Source of the DNA: Gordius sp. MW1
Taxonomy: Eukaryota > Nematomorpha > Gordioida > Gordea > Gordiidae
NCBI GenBank assembly: GCA_964036665.1
Contig: OZ038529.1
Span: 16,996,060 to 17,060,059, forward strand
Direction of reading: 5' to 3'
Length of the DNA: 64,000 nt
Below the pieces are notes generated by a model. That model saw only the letters and a list, made by a program, of their open reading frames with translations, had not been told where the DNA came from and ran no database searches. Within the stretch, counting starts at the first letter, position 1. The number at the start of each line of letters is the position of its first letter. Shown piece after piece: positions 23,977 to 36,300 of this stretch. Position numbers and translations under genes: made by a program.

Positions 23977-24041
23977 TTCTTTTTCGAACGTATGTCAAAT
24001 TTCCGGTATCCAACGCGAGAGTAATAAAAATTTGCGGTGTG

Positions 24042-24195
24042 CATGGGCGTAGCTAGGGGGTGGCAGAGACAGGCGGATGCCCCTCTTCAAATCCAAAAAA
24101 TCGTAGATATTTAATCAAATTATGGCTAGAATTTAAAAAATGGTCCTTAATCATTATTGCCCCTCTCTAATTTCAATTTCCTGGCTACTCCCATG
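24042..24195. mobile_element. hAT-like MITE, CATGGGCGTAGC family, unit 2
   Basis: Copy of 9356-9509 with the same ends. Confidence 0.55.
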
Positions 24196-24800
24196 AGGGT
24201 GTTTAAAATTTAATCGAAAGTGCGATTTATGAAACTAATTGATTCCACAGATTTTGATTACTTTTATTTTAATGATTTATAATAGAGATATATATAAATG
24301 ATTGCACACAGTATCTAGTCACATTCAATTTGAAAAATAGAGTTTTGCAAATGAATCATTTAATAAATTTAAACATAATCTTATTTGTTTTATGAATATA
24401 TATTAATGTAGTTTGAATTAATAATGAACTACAACTTCACACTATTTAAATACAATTAATTAAAAAATATTATTTTGTTGATATATTTTACCTTTCACCA
24501 GTCAAATTTAAATTTGCATTTAAATTAAAACAATCAGATTTAAAAAAACAAAAGGGATTTGAATTAACTTAATGAATGATCTTCAATTATACATTTCGGT
24601 ATTAATTAAAAAATATTATACATAATAGCATTATTTTTAAAGATATGTCACTGGTATTCTGCAATGTAAGATTTATAACCCTTGACCCGACACTTTAAAT
24701 CCAACCCGACCCCACCCGATATTATATAAACATAATTGCTTGTTAGCTACTAACTAGCAATGGAAGGACTGTTGTTTTTACGGGGGAAAAATGTTCAAAC

Positions 24801-25544
24801 CAGTTGCGTAAAACAGGGGGGGGGACGGAAATCCCCCCCCTACCCCCTGTTTTTGGATTAATAACTAAATCAAATGGGTTAAAATACTATAGTTTTGTTA
24901 CATCAAAGACTTTAAGACACTTATAAAAACCTAGAAACATTTTTTGATTTAAATTTTGACAAAATGCGTTGTAAAATTTCGGAAAATGATTTTAAAAATT
25001 GCCATAAAAAAACTTGTTTGAACATTTATTTCCCGTGAAAAAACCAGATCGCCCCAGGAAGTAGAAGCGATTATTATAATGTTTCTCTTCTATATAATAT
25101 TAATACTTTTATCATTTATCATATTTGTCAAAAATATTCTGCTAGAGCCCATCACGGTTTGATAACTAAATTACATGCCAAGGCCAGCCAAAACCCTTTA
25201 ATTGCACAATTCACTAATGCTGTCGAACAGCCGGGCCCAAAAGGACGATTTTCAATTTCAAGTTATTTTCAAATTTTTTTGATCTAATTCTAGAATTTTT
25301 ATAAATAGAAAGGTGGCAAAAAAATAGTAAAATATATAAAAAATTATATTATTGTGCCCGCCCAGGCCTACCTAAAAATCTCAATTTAGAACGGTAGCCT
25401 GCCCTACCCCTTGGCGGAGTGGGCCAAGCAGCGAGCCCGACTTTTTGGTTGTTTAATTTTTACTTTTAATTACAATTAAAATGGGAGGGGGAAAATTTTT
25501 GCCAAATTCCCCCCCCCCTCGTGAAAATCCTGGCTACGCGCCTG
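24801..25544. mobile_element. hAT-like element with CAGTTGCG/CGCGCCTG ends, unit 2
   Basis: Copy of 10115-10860, 2 bp shorter through G/C-run slippage. Confidence 0.5.
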
Positions 25545-25611
25545 TTCATACCTAAAAATAATCAAATTTGTCGACAGGAGTTTTTAATATAAATTTTATT
25601 CATATGAATGA

Positions 25612-25888
25612 TGTAATGGAGTAGTATTCAAGGTAGCCTTTTTGAATACACGCGTTTTTACTATACTTGAGCGCGGTCACAGACATTTGATTATACTCGT
25701 AGCCATTTGAATACACCTTAGTTTACACCGTACTTGGTATCTCTTATTTGATTATGTATGTCCTTCTTTATAATTATTACTCGCAGTTATCTATAAAAAG
25801 CCGTGTTTATTTAATAAAAGAGTCTCTCTGTGCCTTTCTGTCGATTTAGTGTATGGTTTAGGACAATACCCCCGGCCACTTCGTTACA
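25612..25888 (+). repeat. Gypsy 5' LTR (unit 2)
   Basis: 277 bp, matches the LTR at 10928-11204, including TATAAAAAG and AATAAA. The PBS-like TGGCGACGAGG follows at 25891. Confidence 0.95.
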
Positions 25889-25940
25889 ACTGGCGACGAG
25901 GAAAAACCCTTCCACACCTAACTAGCAATTATCAATCAAG

Positions 25941-28900
25941 ATGACGGAGAAGAAGCCGGACATTGGGTCAAAATCCGAATTAGATTCTGGATATTCTCTT
26001 GATAGGGTTAGAGATATACCACCTTATGATTCAACAAAAATATTGATGATTATCTTTATCATTTAGAATTAATTTTTCGTCTTAGAAATATTACAGGAGA
26101 TTTTAGAAAAATAGTATTATTGTCTTATATCGGAAGTTTACATTTGAGCAAAATTAGGAGCCAAATATATCCTAAGGAGGTAGATAATGTTACTTATGAG
26201 GAAATAAAGGAATCTTTGATAAGGATATATTCAGATAAAAATTCAATTTACCATTACAGAGAAATATTATTTAAATTGGAGAGAACTAGCGAGAGTATAA
26301 TAGATTTTTCAATAAAACTTAAAAATATTATAAACCGATGCAAATATAATTTACCAACTGACGAAATTTTACGTGATATTTTTATCCTTGGGGTCAAATT
26401 ACCTAGACTAAATATTGAATTAAGGGCCAAATACCCCTTAGGTAACATAACGTTTGATGAAACCGTAAATTTAGCGCTGGCTCTTTCATCAATTGAAGGT
26501 GAAACGTCCAACGAATTGGATATAAATAAATTACGACAGGATAAAACATTCGGGAATTGGAATAATAATTTTTCTAAAAATGTTCCTAATTTTAGCACTT
26601 TTAGGAACACGAAAGTCGTATGTTATAGGTGTGGAAGAGCAAATCATCTGGCCCGAGATTGCAGGTGGAATCCTCCTTTTCCTCCAAGAAACAATCCTCC
26701 TTTTCCGCCAAGAGACATATCCGCTCTCAAAAACTAAGACGAGACAACAAAAGCGGAGATTGATGTTTTGATCAATGAGAGACCATATACGTTTCAATTC
26801 GATACGGGGGCCGCTTGCACAGTTATTGATGAACCAACGTGGCGTAGCATAGGAAAGCCACCACTAATACCGGGTTCGGAGATATATGGTTATGGCAAAA
26901 CCAAAATTCAAACTTTGGGGAAATGCAGTGCCAAGGTAGAAGTTAACAATGAATCACATGTCATAGATGTACATGTTATTAAAGGTAAAGGAAATTTGAT
27001 TTTCGGTATCCCTCACATTATTAAATACAAATTATCACTTCCACCAATCATTAAATTAAATGTTATTTCCGATAAAGAAAAATATTTAACGGAAGACGAT
27101 ATTTTTAAACAGTTTCCAACAGTTTTTAGTCAAAAATTGGGTAAAGTTAAAGACCTTAAAGTCGTGATTGAAGTAGAAAAAACAGCATGTCCCATAAGCT
27201 ACATGGCGAGACGGGTACCATTTCCAATGCGTCAAGCTATCGAAAGAGAATTGAAACGTTTAGAAAGTGAAGGGGTTATTCGAAAAATCGATCCAACCAC
27301 AACTCCAATCAAATGGGCAACACCTACGGTTAACATCAGGAAGAAATCCGGTGATGTCCGTATATGTGGTGACTTCAGAGTGACGTTAAATAAGTATTTA
27401 TCAAAGGATAACGATCTTCTTCCAACGTTCAAGGACGTCGCGAATGAAATATCGGGTGGTAAAATATTTTCGATTATTCGAAGGAAAGTTCAAAATTGTT
27501 AAACATAGCCACACATATAGGGTATTTTCAATATTTAAGGCTTCCTTTCGGTTTAACAACAGCGCCAATAATTTTTCACCGTTATATGAGAAATTTGCTC
27601 AAAGGCTTAAAAGGCGTAAGTGTTTTTATGGATGATATTATAATAAGTGGAAAAAACAAGGAAGATCGGTCTAGTTAACTATCTTGGAAGTTTTATTCCA
27701 AATTTGCAATCTAAAAGTTCAGTTTTGTATAAATTAACATCTACTAAAGTCAAATGGAATTGGACTATAACAGAAAAACAGGCATTTAACAATATAAAAA
27801 ACTTAATCTCTACAGATAAAACAATAATTCCATATCAAAATAATATACCTATTATAATTTCATGCGACGCTTCTTTCACATAAATTTTTTAACGGACATG
27901 AAAGACCGATTGCTTTCGCATCTAGGACACTTAGTCCAGCTGAGCGTAATTATTCGGTTATTGACCGAGAAGCTGCCGCAATCATGTTTGCTATACAAAA
28001 ATTTCACGAATACATTTACGGTAGGAAATTTACATTAATTACAGACCACCGCCCCTTGGAAAGAATTTTTGGTCCTAATAGGGATTTGAGTAAAGTAACA
28101 AATAATCGCTTAGTCAGATGGGCTACAAAACTTATGCACTATAATTTTGATATTAAATATATGCCGGGATCATCAAATAAATGTGCCGACGCTTTATCAA
28201 GGTTAATTCCAGTTTCAAATTATTATGATCCGAAGAGGAACTTGAAGATAAAATAATTAAATTAAATCTAATTGATGACTTAACAATTAATAGAAAAACT
28301 TTGATTAACGAAACTTTAAAAGACGATATTTTAAAAGAAGTTATTAAATTATTTCAAAATAATTGGCAAGGAGATAGTTCTAACGATAAAGTTAAGAAAT
28401 ATTCTGATTTAAAGAATTTTATATCATTTGAAGATAACCTACTATATTTCAATAATAGAATTATTATTCCTTCTGGTTTAAAGTCACAAGTTTTAAATAT
28501 ACTACATAATGGGCACCCTGGGATTGGAGCGATGAAATCTTCAGGGAGATACTATGTATTTTGGACCAACATGGACAAGGATATAGAACAATTTGTAAAT
28601 GGTTGCAATAATTGCCAAGAAGGTAGGCCTTTAACGAAAGAAGTACCAATGTCCAGCTGGAATATTCCCAACAAACCATGGGAAAGGATTCACATTGATT
28701 TGGCGGGGCCAATATCAAATAATTATTGGCTGGTTTGCATTGATGCCCTCACTAAATGGCCTGAAGTTATGGTTATAAAACAAATCAACACATCTAACAT
28801 TATTTATAATCTACGAGTTTTATTTTGCAGATTTGGGCTTCCTCGTTATATAGTAAGTGACAATGGTCCTCAATTCACATCAGATGAATTTACAACTTTC

Positions 28901-29473
28901 TGCAAAAGAAATGGAATTCGACATTTTCGGGGCGCACCGTACCACCCTAGAACGAACGGCCTAGCAGAAAGATATATAAGGACCATAAAGAACAAATTTT
29001 TTGCGGGAAGGAGACAAGGCCTAAACGATCGTGAAAATTTATTACAAGTTTTATTTAATATGCGAACGACGGTAAATACTACCACTGGTATTAGTCCGGG
29101 GGAAGGTATGTTCAATAGAAGACTTCGAACAACTCTTGACCAATTAAAATGGACACGGAAGGAGAAAATCAGTGATTCCGTTTGGAAACAAAAGTATTAC
29201 AGGAACCGGGGCCTGGAATACCGTGATTTTGCTCCAAATCAAAAAGTTTGGGTACAAAATGACAGATCTCCAGGTTGGAGAGAAGGTCAAGTCCTTACGA
29301 AAAATAGTTACCTGACCTATGACGTACAATTGGGTGACAAAACTCAAGTAAAACACGCCGACCATATGAGAGTAGTCAAACGACCAGATACAGCAGCGAT
29401 TTCAGAAGACAACATACTTCCATACAAAAGAGTATCGGTTCCAACTGTCAGATACCCTCAAGGTTTCGCTTAA
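25941..29473 (+). pseudogene. Ty3/gypsy Gag-Pol pseudogene (unit 2)
   Basis: Compared with the intact ORF at 11257-15054 it has these lesions: loss of one A in an A-run near 26040 (frameshift in Gag); a lysine codon changed to TAA at 26735-26737, just before the protease; an isoleucine-to-lysine change near 27080; a 34-bp deletion between 27478 and 27479 that removes reverse-transcriptase motif A with its catalytic aspartate; a 206-bp deletion after 27667; a 23-bp deletion after 27873 in RNase H; and loss of one A after 28231. The integrase part from 28301 onward remains open for 390 codons with its catalytic residues. It cannot make the polyprotein. Confidence 0.95.
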
Positions 29474-29485
29474 AGGGTGGAGTAG

Positions 29486-29762
29486 TGTAATGGAGTAGTA
29501 TTCAAGGTAGCCTTTTTGAATACACGCGTTTTTACTATACTTGAGCGCGGTCACAGACATTTGATTATACTCGTAGCCATTTGAATACACCTTAGTTTAC
29601 ACCGTACTTGGTATCTCTTATTTGATTATGTATGTCCTTCTTTATAATTATTACTCGCAGTTATCTATAAAAAGCCGTGTTTATTTAATAAAAGAGTCTC
29701 TCTGTGCCTTTCTGTCGATTTAGTGTATGGTTTAGGACAATACCCCCGGCCACTTCGTTACA
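29486..29762 (+). repeat. Gypsy 3' LTR (unit 2)
   Basis: 277 bp, same as the other LTRs, preceded by the polypurine tract and followed by AATGA and the shared ~370-bp flank up to 30133. Confidence 0.95.
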
Positions 29763-30133
29763 AATGACTTTTTTCTAAAGGTGGATGAAAGGATTCAAAT
29801 TGTTATTGTTTACCTCAATAAATTTCTATAACAACTTGAAAGCCCCTCCCGCCCCCTTCACATTTATTTAAAATATTTTTTTCCGTTATTTTAACAATAT
29901 ATTACCCTAAATATTTTTAATATATATTATTTTTAAATAATTAAAAAGAAGAGAATAGTGCTTTGTTTCAATTAATGTGTCATTAGTGTCATACTTGTTT
30001 TTTAATATCTGTCTCAAATACTCCATGTAATGTGGTAAATAAAATTAGTTTTGTATTATTTTTTGAAATTCGAAGAGTAGAGTTAGCAAATAGCGCCAAA
30101 TAGCAAGAGATCTTTCTTTAAATCATAAACCAA

Positions 30134-30699
30134 TTAAATGCGTCGATGTACATATTGACAAAAACATTTGAAAAGTTTTTATGGCGAATTTTAATATAAG
30201 TCCATATTCCTATATTCCGAGTTTCATTTTGATTTATAAAGTTTGGAAAAAATTTGGGTATAAAAAACTATTGGAGGATAAAATATACAAATTATATTTT
30301 TCAATTAATTTATTTAAAGGTAAATATGAGGATCATTGACTCTAGGGAAATTTAACCTTTGACTTATTTTGTTAATGATTAAACGACATGATTAAAATTC
30401 ATTAGCTCATCAAAGGCGAAAAGGTGTCTTATCATTATAACACGTATAAATTAATGCACGATTAAATCAATTACGATATCCCGGTTGAGCATGAAAAAAT
30501 ATTTATGGGGTACATTCAAATTTAAATTGTGTCATGGACGATCATAACAAGCTTAAAACAACTTATATAAATATTCAAAAATATTTTTCGTTAATTAATT
30601 CAAGTTAAGGTTTGTGTGTTAATAATTTTGCAAATTTTTTTATATTAGATTTGATTTGATATCCATACTATATTTTTTAGGTTAATTCTCAATCAGACA
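30134..30699 (+). promoter_or_regulatory. Upstream region of the + strand His-rich gene
   Basis: Unique AT-rich sequence after the tandem array. A TATA-like TTATATAAATA lies at 30563-30573. A splice acceptor TATTTTTTAG ends at 30680, 20 nt before the ATG, and a possible donor AAG|GTTTGT lies near 30608, so the 5' UTR may contain a short intron. This arrangement is inference from sequence. Confidence 0.45.
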
Positions 30700-32835
30700 A
30701 TGGAAAACATGAAATTAATAATAGTAATGGCTTTGATCGGTATCGTAAGTAACCTTTTCTATTTAATTTATTAAATAAATTTAATGAACTACAGAATATT
30801 TTGTTTAAAAATATAGTACTACATAAAGCTAAATGGTCACTCTATATCTTAAAACATATGATTTTATATTAATTGATCTAGTAAATAGTGTATAGCAATA
30901 TAAATTTGTTTTAAAAAACTCTATCAATATGGAATTCCACGATACAAATCCATTTTAATTATTTAGGCCTACGTGTATTGTGATGGCCATAGCTACGGAA
31001 GCAGGTAATACACAATTTTAACTGATATGTAATAAAATATTTATCAGCTCGGGTGGATCACAAGCGAAGAAACATGGTGATCATCATTATGGTGGCCATC
31101 ATCAAGGAAAGCATGGCCATTCGCATGGTAAACATTACCATGGTCACAAAGAGGGTGGACATAAAAAATTCCATTTTGAAAAGGGATATGAGCATGGCTA
31201 CAAAGCATTTGGGAAAAAATGGGGATCTGGAAGCAAAGATTGGGGACACAGCAAGAAATCATTCGGAGGTCACCACAAAGGACACAGTCAAGGCTCACAC
31301 GGTAATATCACAACATATTTGCTGCCGCCAACCCTAAATAAATCCACCAAAAATTAATGATATTTTTTTTTATCCTATCTTGACCCTAAAGTTAGTTTTT
31401 AGCACAACCACCTTTCGGCCCACGATTAATATTTTCCTTTCTACCCGATTTTAATACTATCCAGTTGTAGCCCAAAAAACAAATATTTTATTGATTTTTA
31501 AAAAAGTTCATTTAGTAGTTTTAAACCATTTTACCATTTTTTTTAAAAGTATTTTTAAACACCGTGTAATTTTTAACCCTAAAAATTAGGCTTTATACTA
31601 TTGATAAATTCTATAAAAAATTCAAACTTGGTTTTATAGGAAACAAACAGTGTCAATACACAAACCCCAGATGTTTTCAAGCAGATTAAATTAAAGATAT
31701 ACGTGTTATATTAATTATATCACCGTATGTTACCCAGCGGGCTCGGGCCGTCACAAAAATAACACTGAAATTATTCGAAAAAAATTTAATGAACGAGTTA
31801 AATAATAAGTAAGCGGTGTATTATTGAAGGGTAAGGTGTTATGGAAATTGGCTGACATGGTTAGAGCTAGACCCGGCCAGGGAAGGTGTCGGTCGAGCTC
31901 TGATAGAATTTAATAAAATAATGGGGCCTGGAACTCTGGTCGGGCTGTTTGATTAGGCCTAACAGGAGCCCGATCTGTGTTAAACCCCAGCCAACTAATC
32001 CTTTAACCTATATGTTTCAAACAAATCTGACCCTATATTAGATAAATATTTCGCACAGCGTACATAATTTAGCTTTTATCAGCCCTCCTCCCAATGTTAC
32101 AATCATTTTTTCAGAAAAGTGGTTTATTTTAATCTAATATATAAATCAAACATAAAAGCTATTAGAACTTTACAAAAGAGAATAACTCAATAATTCACAA
32201 AACTCATTTATTGTAAACGGTTTCTTTTTAATATTAAAGTTAAATTTTTACTTTAAAATGTAATGCGGAATATTAAATTGTAGCAAGATAAATTTAATCC
32301 TTTATTTTTTCTTATTTTGTTTTATATTACGAGTTAAGCAATAAAAATCATATATACTTAATTAAATTCTCTTTATCTCGGCCTCTAGAACCTATTATAT
32401 GTAGGAAGATGAAATGCTAAGTATAATATACAATTTCAATCTCTAATCATTTTATTATTATTAAAAATATAATGTTAAGGTAAGCATTATGGTGGACACA
32501 ATGGACATGACAGCGGGCATCACAAAAAACACCACCACAGTTACCATCATAAACGCTCTGTGGACAATGTTTTCCCTTTAACTCCTTTAAATTTTTCCAT
32601 GAATTCAACATTAAGTAGTTTATTGGTCAACAAAACATCTTTAAATAGAGAGATCATGGACAACAAAGCAAGTCAAATAAGCATAATGAACCCGGTTTCA
32701 TTATTCAAGCTAATGCCAATTAATAGTATGCCAAAGAGTCAATCAAAACTTGTAACATCGATAAAAAGACTATATTTAGGGTATGGGATGAAGGGGAAAA
32801 GATTACCCTACTCAATAGAAGCAATGGCGGCATAG
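30700..32835 (+). CDS. Secreted His/Gly-rich protein with KRS site, paralogue A (230 aa)
   Basis: Four coding exons with GT-AG introns: 30700-30744, 30967-31004, 31048-31301 and 32480-32835. Phases are 0, 2 and 1. Exon 1 and the start of exon 2 give a signal peptide (MENMKLIIVMALIGI then AYVYC). The middle is rich in His, Gly and Lys (words such as GGHHQGKHGHSHGKH) and contains the family block FHFEKGYEHGYKAFG followed by GSGSKDWGHSKKSFGGHH. Exon 4 adds more His (SGHHKKHHHSYHHKRSVDN) and a dibasic KR|S site. The rest is a polar Asn/Ser/Met-rich tail with two N-glycosylation sequons (NST, NKT) and no acidic run. A secreted, metal-binding or matrix role is inference. No known family was recognised. 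It converges with paralogue B. Confidence 0.78.
31302..32479. other. Third intron of paralogue A
   Basis: 1178-bp AT-rich intron. A patch with AGACCCGGCCAGGG...GAGCTCTG and GGCCTAACAGGAGCCC (~31730-31985) is GC-richer and probably transposon debris. No gene is seen in it. Confidence 0.5.
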
Positions 32836-33319
32836 GACTTACAGATAAAAGTTTTGTCAGACTCAGATCACGAAAAGCGCTATTAAATACATCCTTCAAA
32901 TCGTGATTTAATGCCGATTTTCAAATTTTGATATAATATATGGTGTGAATGTACCTTTTACAACGTATCTACATGTTTTATAAGAATAGTTGAGTTTTTA
33001 TAATAAATAATTTGTGTAAATGAACATGATCGATATTGCTATATGACGTATAAGTAGGCTTTTATCAAAATCTCATGATGAATTTAGTGGAATCAATATA
33101 ACTGCATTATTTACACAGGGGGGTACCTTTAAAAATTAATCCAATAAAGATATAAAGTTTAGGAGTTATCTAAGTAAGAAAAGGGTTATTGCTATTGGGT
33201 TACAAAGCTATATGGTACTTCTTGGTAATAATATAACTTTATAATAAAAATAGCTAATCTAGGCCGAAGATGAGAGCATTTGAATAAGACCAAATTTGTG
33301 TTCGAGCATTGTCCCCGAT
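32836..33319. other. Convergent 3' spacer between paralogues A and B
   Basis: AT-rich, no coding signal. AATAAA at 33002-33007 can serve as poly(A) signal of paralogue A. No equally clear signal for the oppositely oriented paralogue B was found. Confidence 0.5.
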
Positions 33320-36300
33320 TTACGACTTATTTTGTGACATGTGTGCATAATCTGGTTCAGGCATGTCTTCCACATCTCCTTGTATGTCTGAATATTCTTT
33401 TTCGTCTTCCTCATCTTCATCAAAATCGTCATCCAATTCGTCCTCATCATAGGAAGACTCCGGTGATTTTTGACGTTCGTTTACAGCACCACCATGTTGA
33501 TTCACTGTTTGATAATCCATTAGAGCTGCAGTTTGTGCGTTGGATATATGTCCCGTGTTGATAAAGCTTGTGTTTAAGTTTGGCCTTAAGGTTAAAATAG
33601 CGCCTAATAAATGGTGCCCATTGATTTGTTTGGTAAGATTTTTATTGATTGCCCATTGACTACTTAAATTTGAGATAATCCCATTATTCGAACTATTGGT
33701 TAAGTCATTTTTCCCTGAATATAATTTTGGTTTGGACATATAATTAAAGGCATCGGTATGATTTAAATTTTTTGGGGATAGAATATCTTTACTCCTCATC
33801 GCCATTATTGTATTTATTTGTATATCATTTATGCTTCTTTTATGCTCGCCACCCTTCCACCAATGTGCATCATGACCTTTGTGATGACCGTCATGGTACC
33901 CATGATGTCCACCATGTTTTTTCCCTATATGACGTTAAATAAATTCATAAATTAATTTAAGAGACTATTTAGTATGACATTATTCTTGTAAAAAGTTAGT
34001 TAATATTTATACACACACCCCAATATTTGCCACCGTTATCTTTGTGATGGCTACCATAATGTTTATTTGCGTGTCCGTAATCTTTACTTCCCGCTCCATA
34101 TTGATTTCCATAAGCATGGTAGCCATGTTTGTATCCCTTTTTAAAATGCCATTTTTTCCATCCATGATCTTTATGTCCCTTATTATGATGACCATGTGAA
34201 TGACCGTGATGTCCTTTATCATGTGCATCATGGTGTTTATGCCCATGATGGCTGCCATGATGTTTTCCCCATTTACTCCCATCACTAAAAACACAACATT
34301 TCGATCTTAATCAGCTGCAAAGATTAGGGCACATTTTGAATTTAAAATTTATATATATACAAGATTCTGGCAATTCGGGGATAAAGGAATTATTATATTT
34401 TATTTATTCCGTTCTAGTGAAACATTTTATATACGGTCCACAGAGTCTTTTATTTTGATCATAGAATATTTACTAGGGTAGTTCTTTCTATAAAGGTAAA
34501 AGAATTTTGAGATTTAGTTACTCAAATTAGTCGGTGAGAATGTTTAATATATCATTTTTATTTCGGTGATTAAGTCTTTCTTCAAAGAGAATTTAAATTA
34601 ATGAAACCTGGGATACTTTAGAGATCTTGACGTTTCTCCCGCCCCTTGCCAGGTTTTAATATATTTTCTAGTTTTAACTTTCAGGACTAGCTTGTTTCAA
34701 TTTGTATGTCGTTAACGTGATATTTTTTTTATTTTGGTTTAATTGTTTTAAGGCTTATTAATTCAGGCTTGACGTGCAGATACTATGATGGGTTTGGAAT
34801 AACGTAAGTAGAGGGAAATGGAACACTTACGTTATCAATCCAAACCTACCGTTTCTATACAACAATATTCATATAAACGGATTGACAATTCTAGATTATA
34901 TAGATACGATACTATGATATCTGCAGATCAAGGAGCTTTAATGATTCAGTTTAGGATAGCCGAGGGCGGGTCGGGCGAAGAATTTAAAGTCGGGCCAAAC
35001 CCGATTCGGGCAAAATATTATAATAAATCTCATGATTTTAATTTTTGTGTTTAAAAGCAAATGTTTCGGAGTTAGAAAACAAATGGCCCACATTACAGGC
35101 CCGCACATAAAATGCCCAAAACACCTTTTGCAAATAAATGAGATCGTGCTCACTCAACTCTGATAGCTAAATTTGTTGTATGTTGTGTAATAAACTTACT
35201 GATGGTAGGAGTGCTTAGGTTCTTTGTAATACCCATCTGTTTCATATAGATCCTAATAGTAAAAAAACTAAAATTAAACAGAGTTACAATAAAAATTTAA
35301 CACGAATACTAATATCTAATGGTAGTTTTAGCTTGAAATTAAAATTAACATGTTAGTAGGCTAAAATAGATGCTCAAGAATATGGTTTTAGCTATCTGAT
35401 ATAATTTACCAAGTTATTGCGTGATAAACATTCAAAAACATTTCTTGAATATGGCCAGTCCTTTTAAATTTTAACAATCTCATTATCCCAATTTTTTTTC
35501 GACATTTGTCCCAATCGAATTTTAATAAAAAATTAACCACTAATTCTAAAACTAAATGTCCTTAATTGTCAAATTAACTAGTGTTTATTTCTATTTTTGT
35601 ATATATAGATCTTAAAATAACCAGATACTTAAGTTAAGATTTAGGGCTTTGTTTGGTAAGTTTTAAACAAGGACAGTCTGATAAAGAGCTTAAAATAGCT
35701 AAATAATATTAATATAAAAAAAATTACACTCGGACTTGCGCCTAATCTTCTTACAAAATACATCTAAACTCTATATATAACCGTAGCACATTTGCTATGC
35801 AATTTAAAGGAGGAGGGGGGAGGGAAAGGGGATGGAATAAAAAGTCTTACAAAAGCATAAGTTTCCCAAGAATTCAAAAAATTAAAAAATGGACAGAACA
35901 ATCAAACGCGAGCCCATAAATTCAAATAAATAAATTAAAAATATTATATACAGTAGATGAAAAACTTAAATGACACCGACAAATTGGACAATTCAAAAAA
36001 AAATCACAAATTAAGAATTAAGTGAGACCCAAAAAATGGACAAAAACTGTCGATCTTTGGCCGGGGGCGAGAGTCAAACAAATTAAATATGGAGCAAGGT
36101 TTAAGAATTTACGAAAATATGCAGCAAAATTATAAAAAATAACAATATTAAAAGTTGGATAGGACGGACAAAATGACATGAATAGCAATTAAAAGTAAGG
36201 ATATGGGTTATGCTAGGTAATGGCTATATAATTTAAAAGATGTTAGGGTGTCGAGAGCATACTTTGGAAGACAGGAATCTTGAGTTTAAGACAAAGCTAT

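Larger units (their letters stand above)
23576..25185. repeat. Inverted repeat pair spanning ~1.6 kb, unit 2
   Basis: Copy of the ~90-bp inverted arms at 8890-10500. Confidence 0.55.
25607..29767 (+). mobile_element. Damaged Ty3/gypsy element (unit 2)
   Basis: Same element as 10923-15348, with AATGA at 25607-25611 and 29763-29767, both LTRs present and the internal region shortened by 265 bp. Because the flanks are the same, it is a segmental copy of the same insertion and not a new one. Confidence 0.95.
15715..30133. repeat. Tandem segmental duplication, unit 2 (14,419 bp)
   Basis: Second complete unit of the array. It is 262 bp shorter than unit 1. The gypsy ORF inside it has lost 265 bp (1+34+206+23+1), and the net length change in homopolymer runs is +3 bp. 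Outside the gypsy ORF only scattered point changes against unit 1 are seen by eye. The array ends at 30133, where unique sequence leading to the His-rich genes begins. Confidence 0.92.

Noticed and set aside
1034-30133. Tandem copies produced by Helitron rolling-circle transposition
   Set aside because: The unit begins inside the Helitron coding region and not at a TC end, and does not stop at CTAG.
1-30133. Array produced by crossing-over between two separate gypsy insertions
   Set aside because: All flanks show the same AATGA duplication, which separate insertions would not share.
31053-31337. Met/Ile-rich ORF over the His-rich exon of paralogue A (and 34007-34294 over B)
   Set aside because: They are other-frame shadows of CAT-rich codons. 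The His frame has a matching exon phase, splice sites and paralogue conservation.
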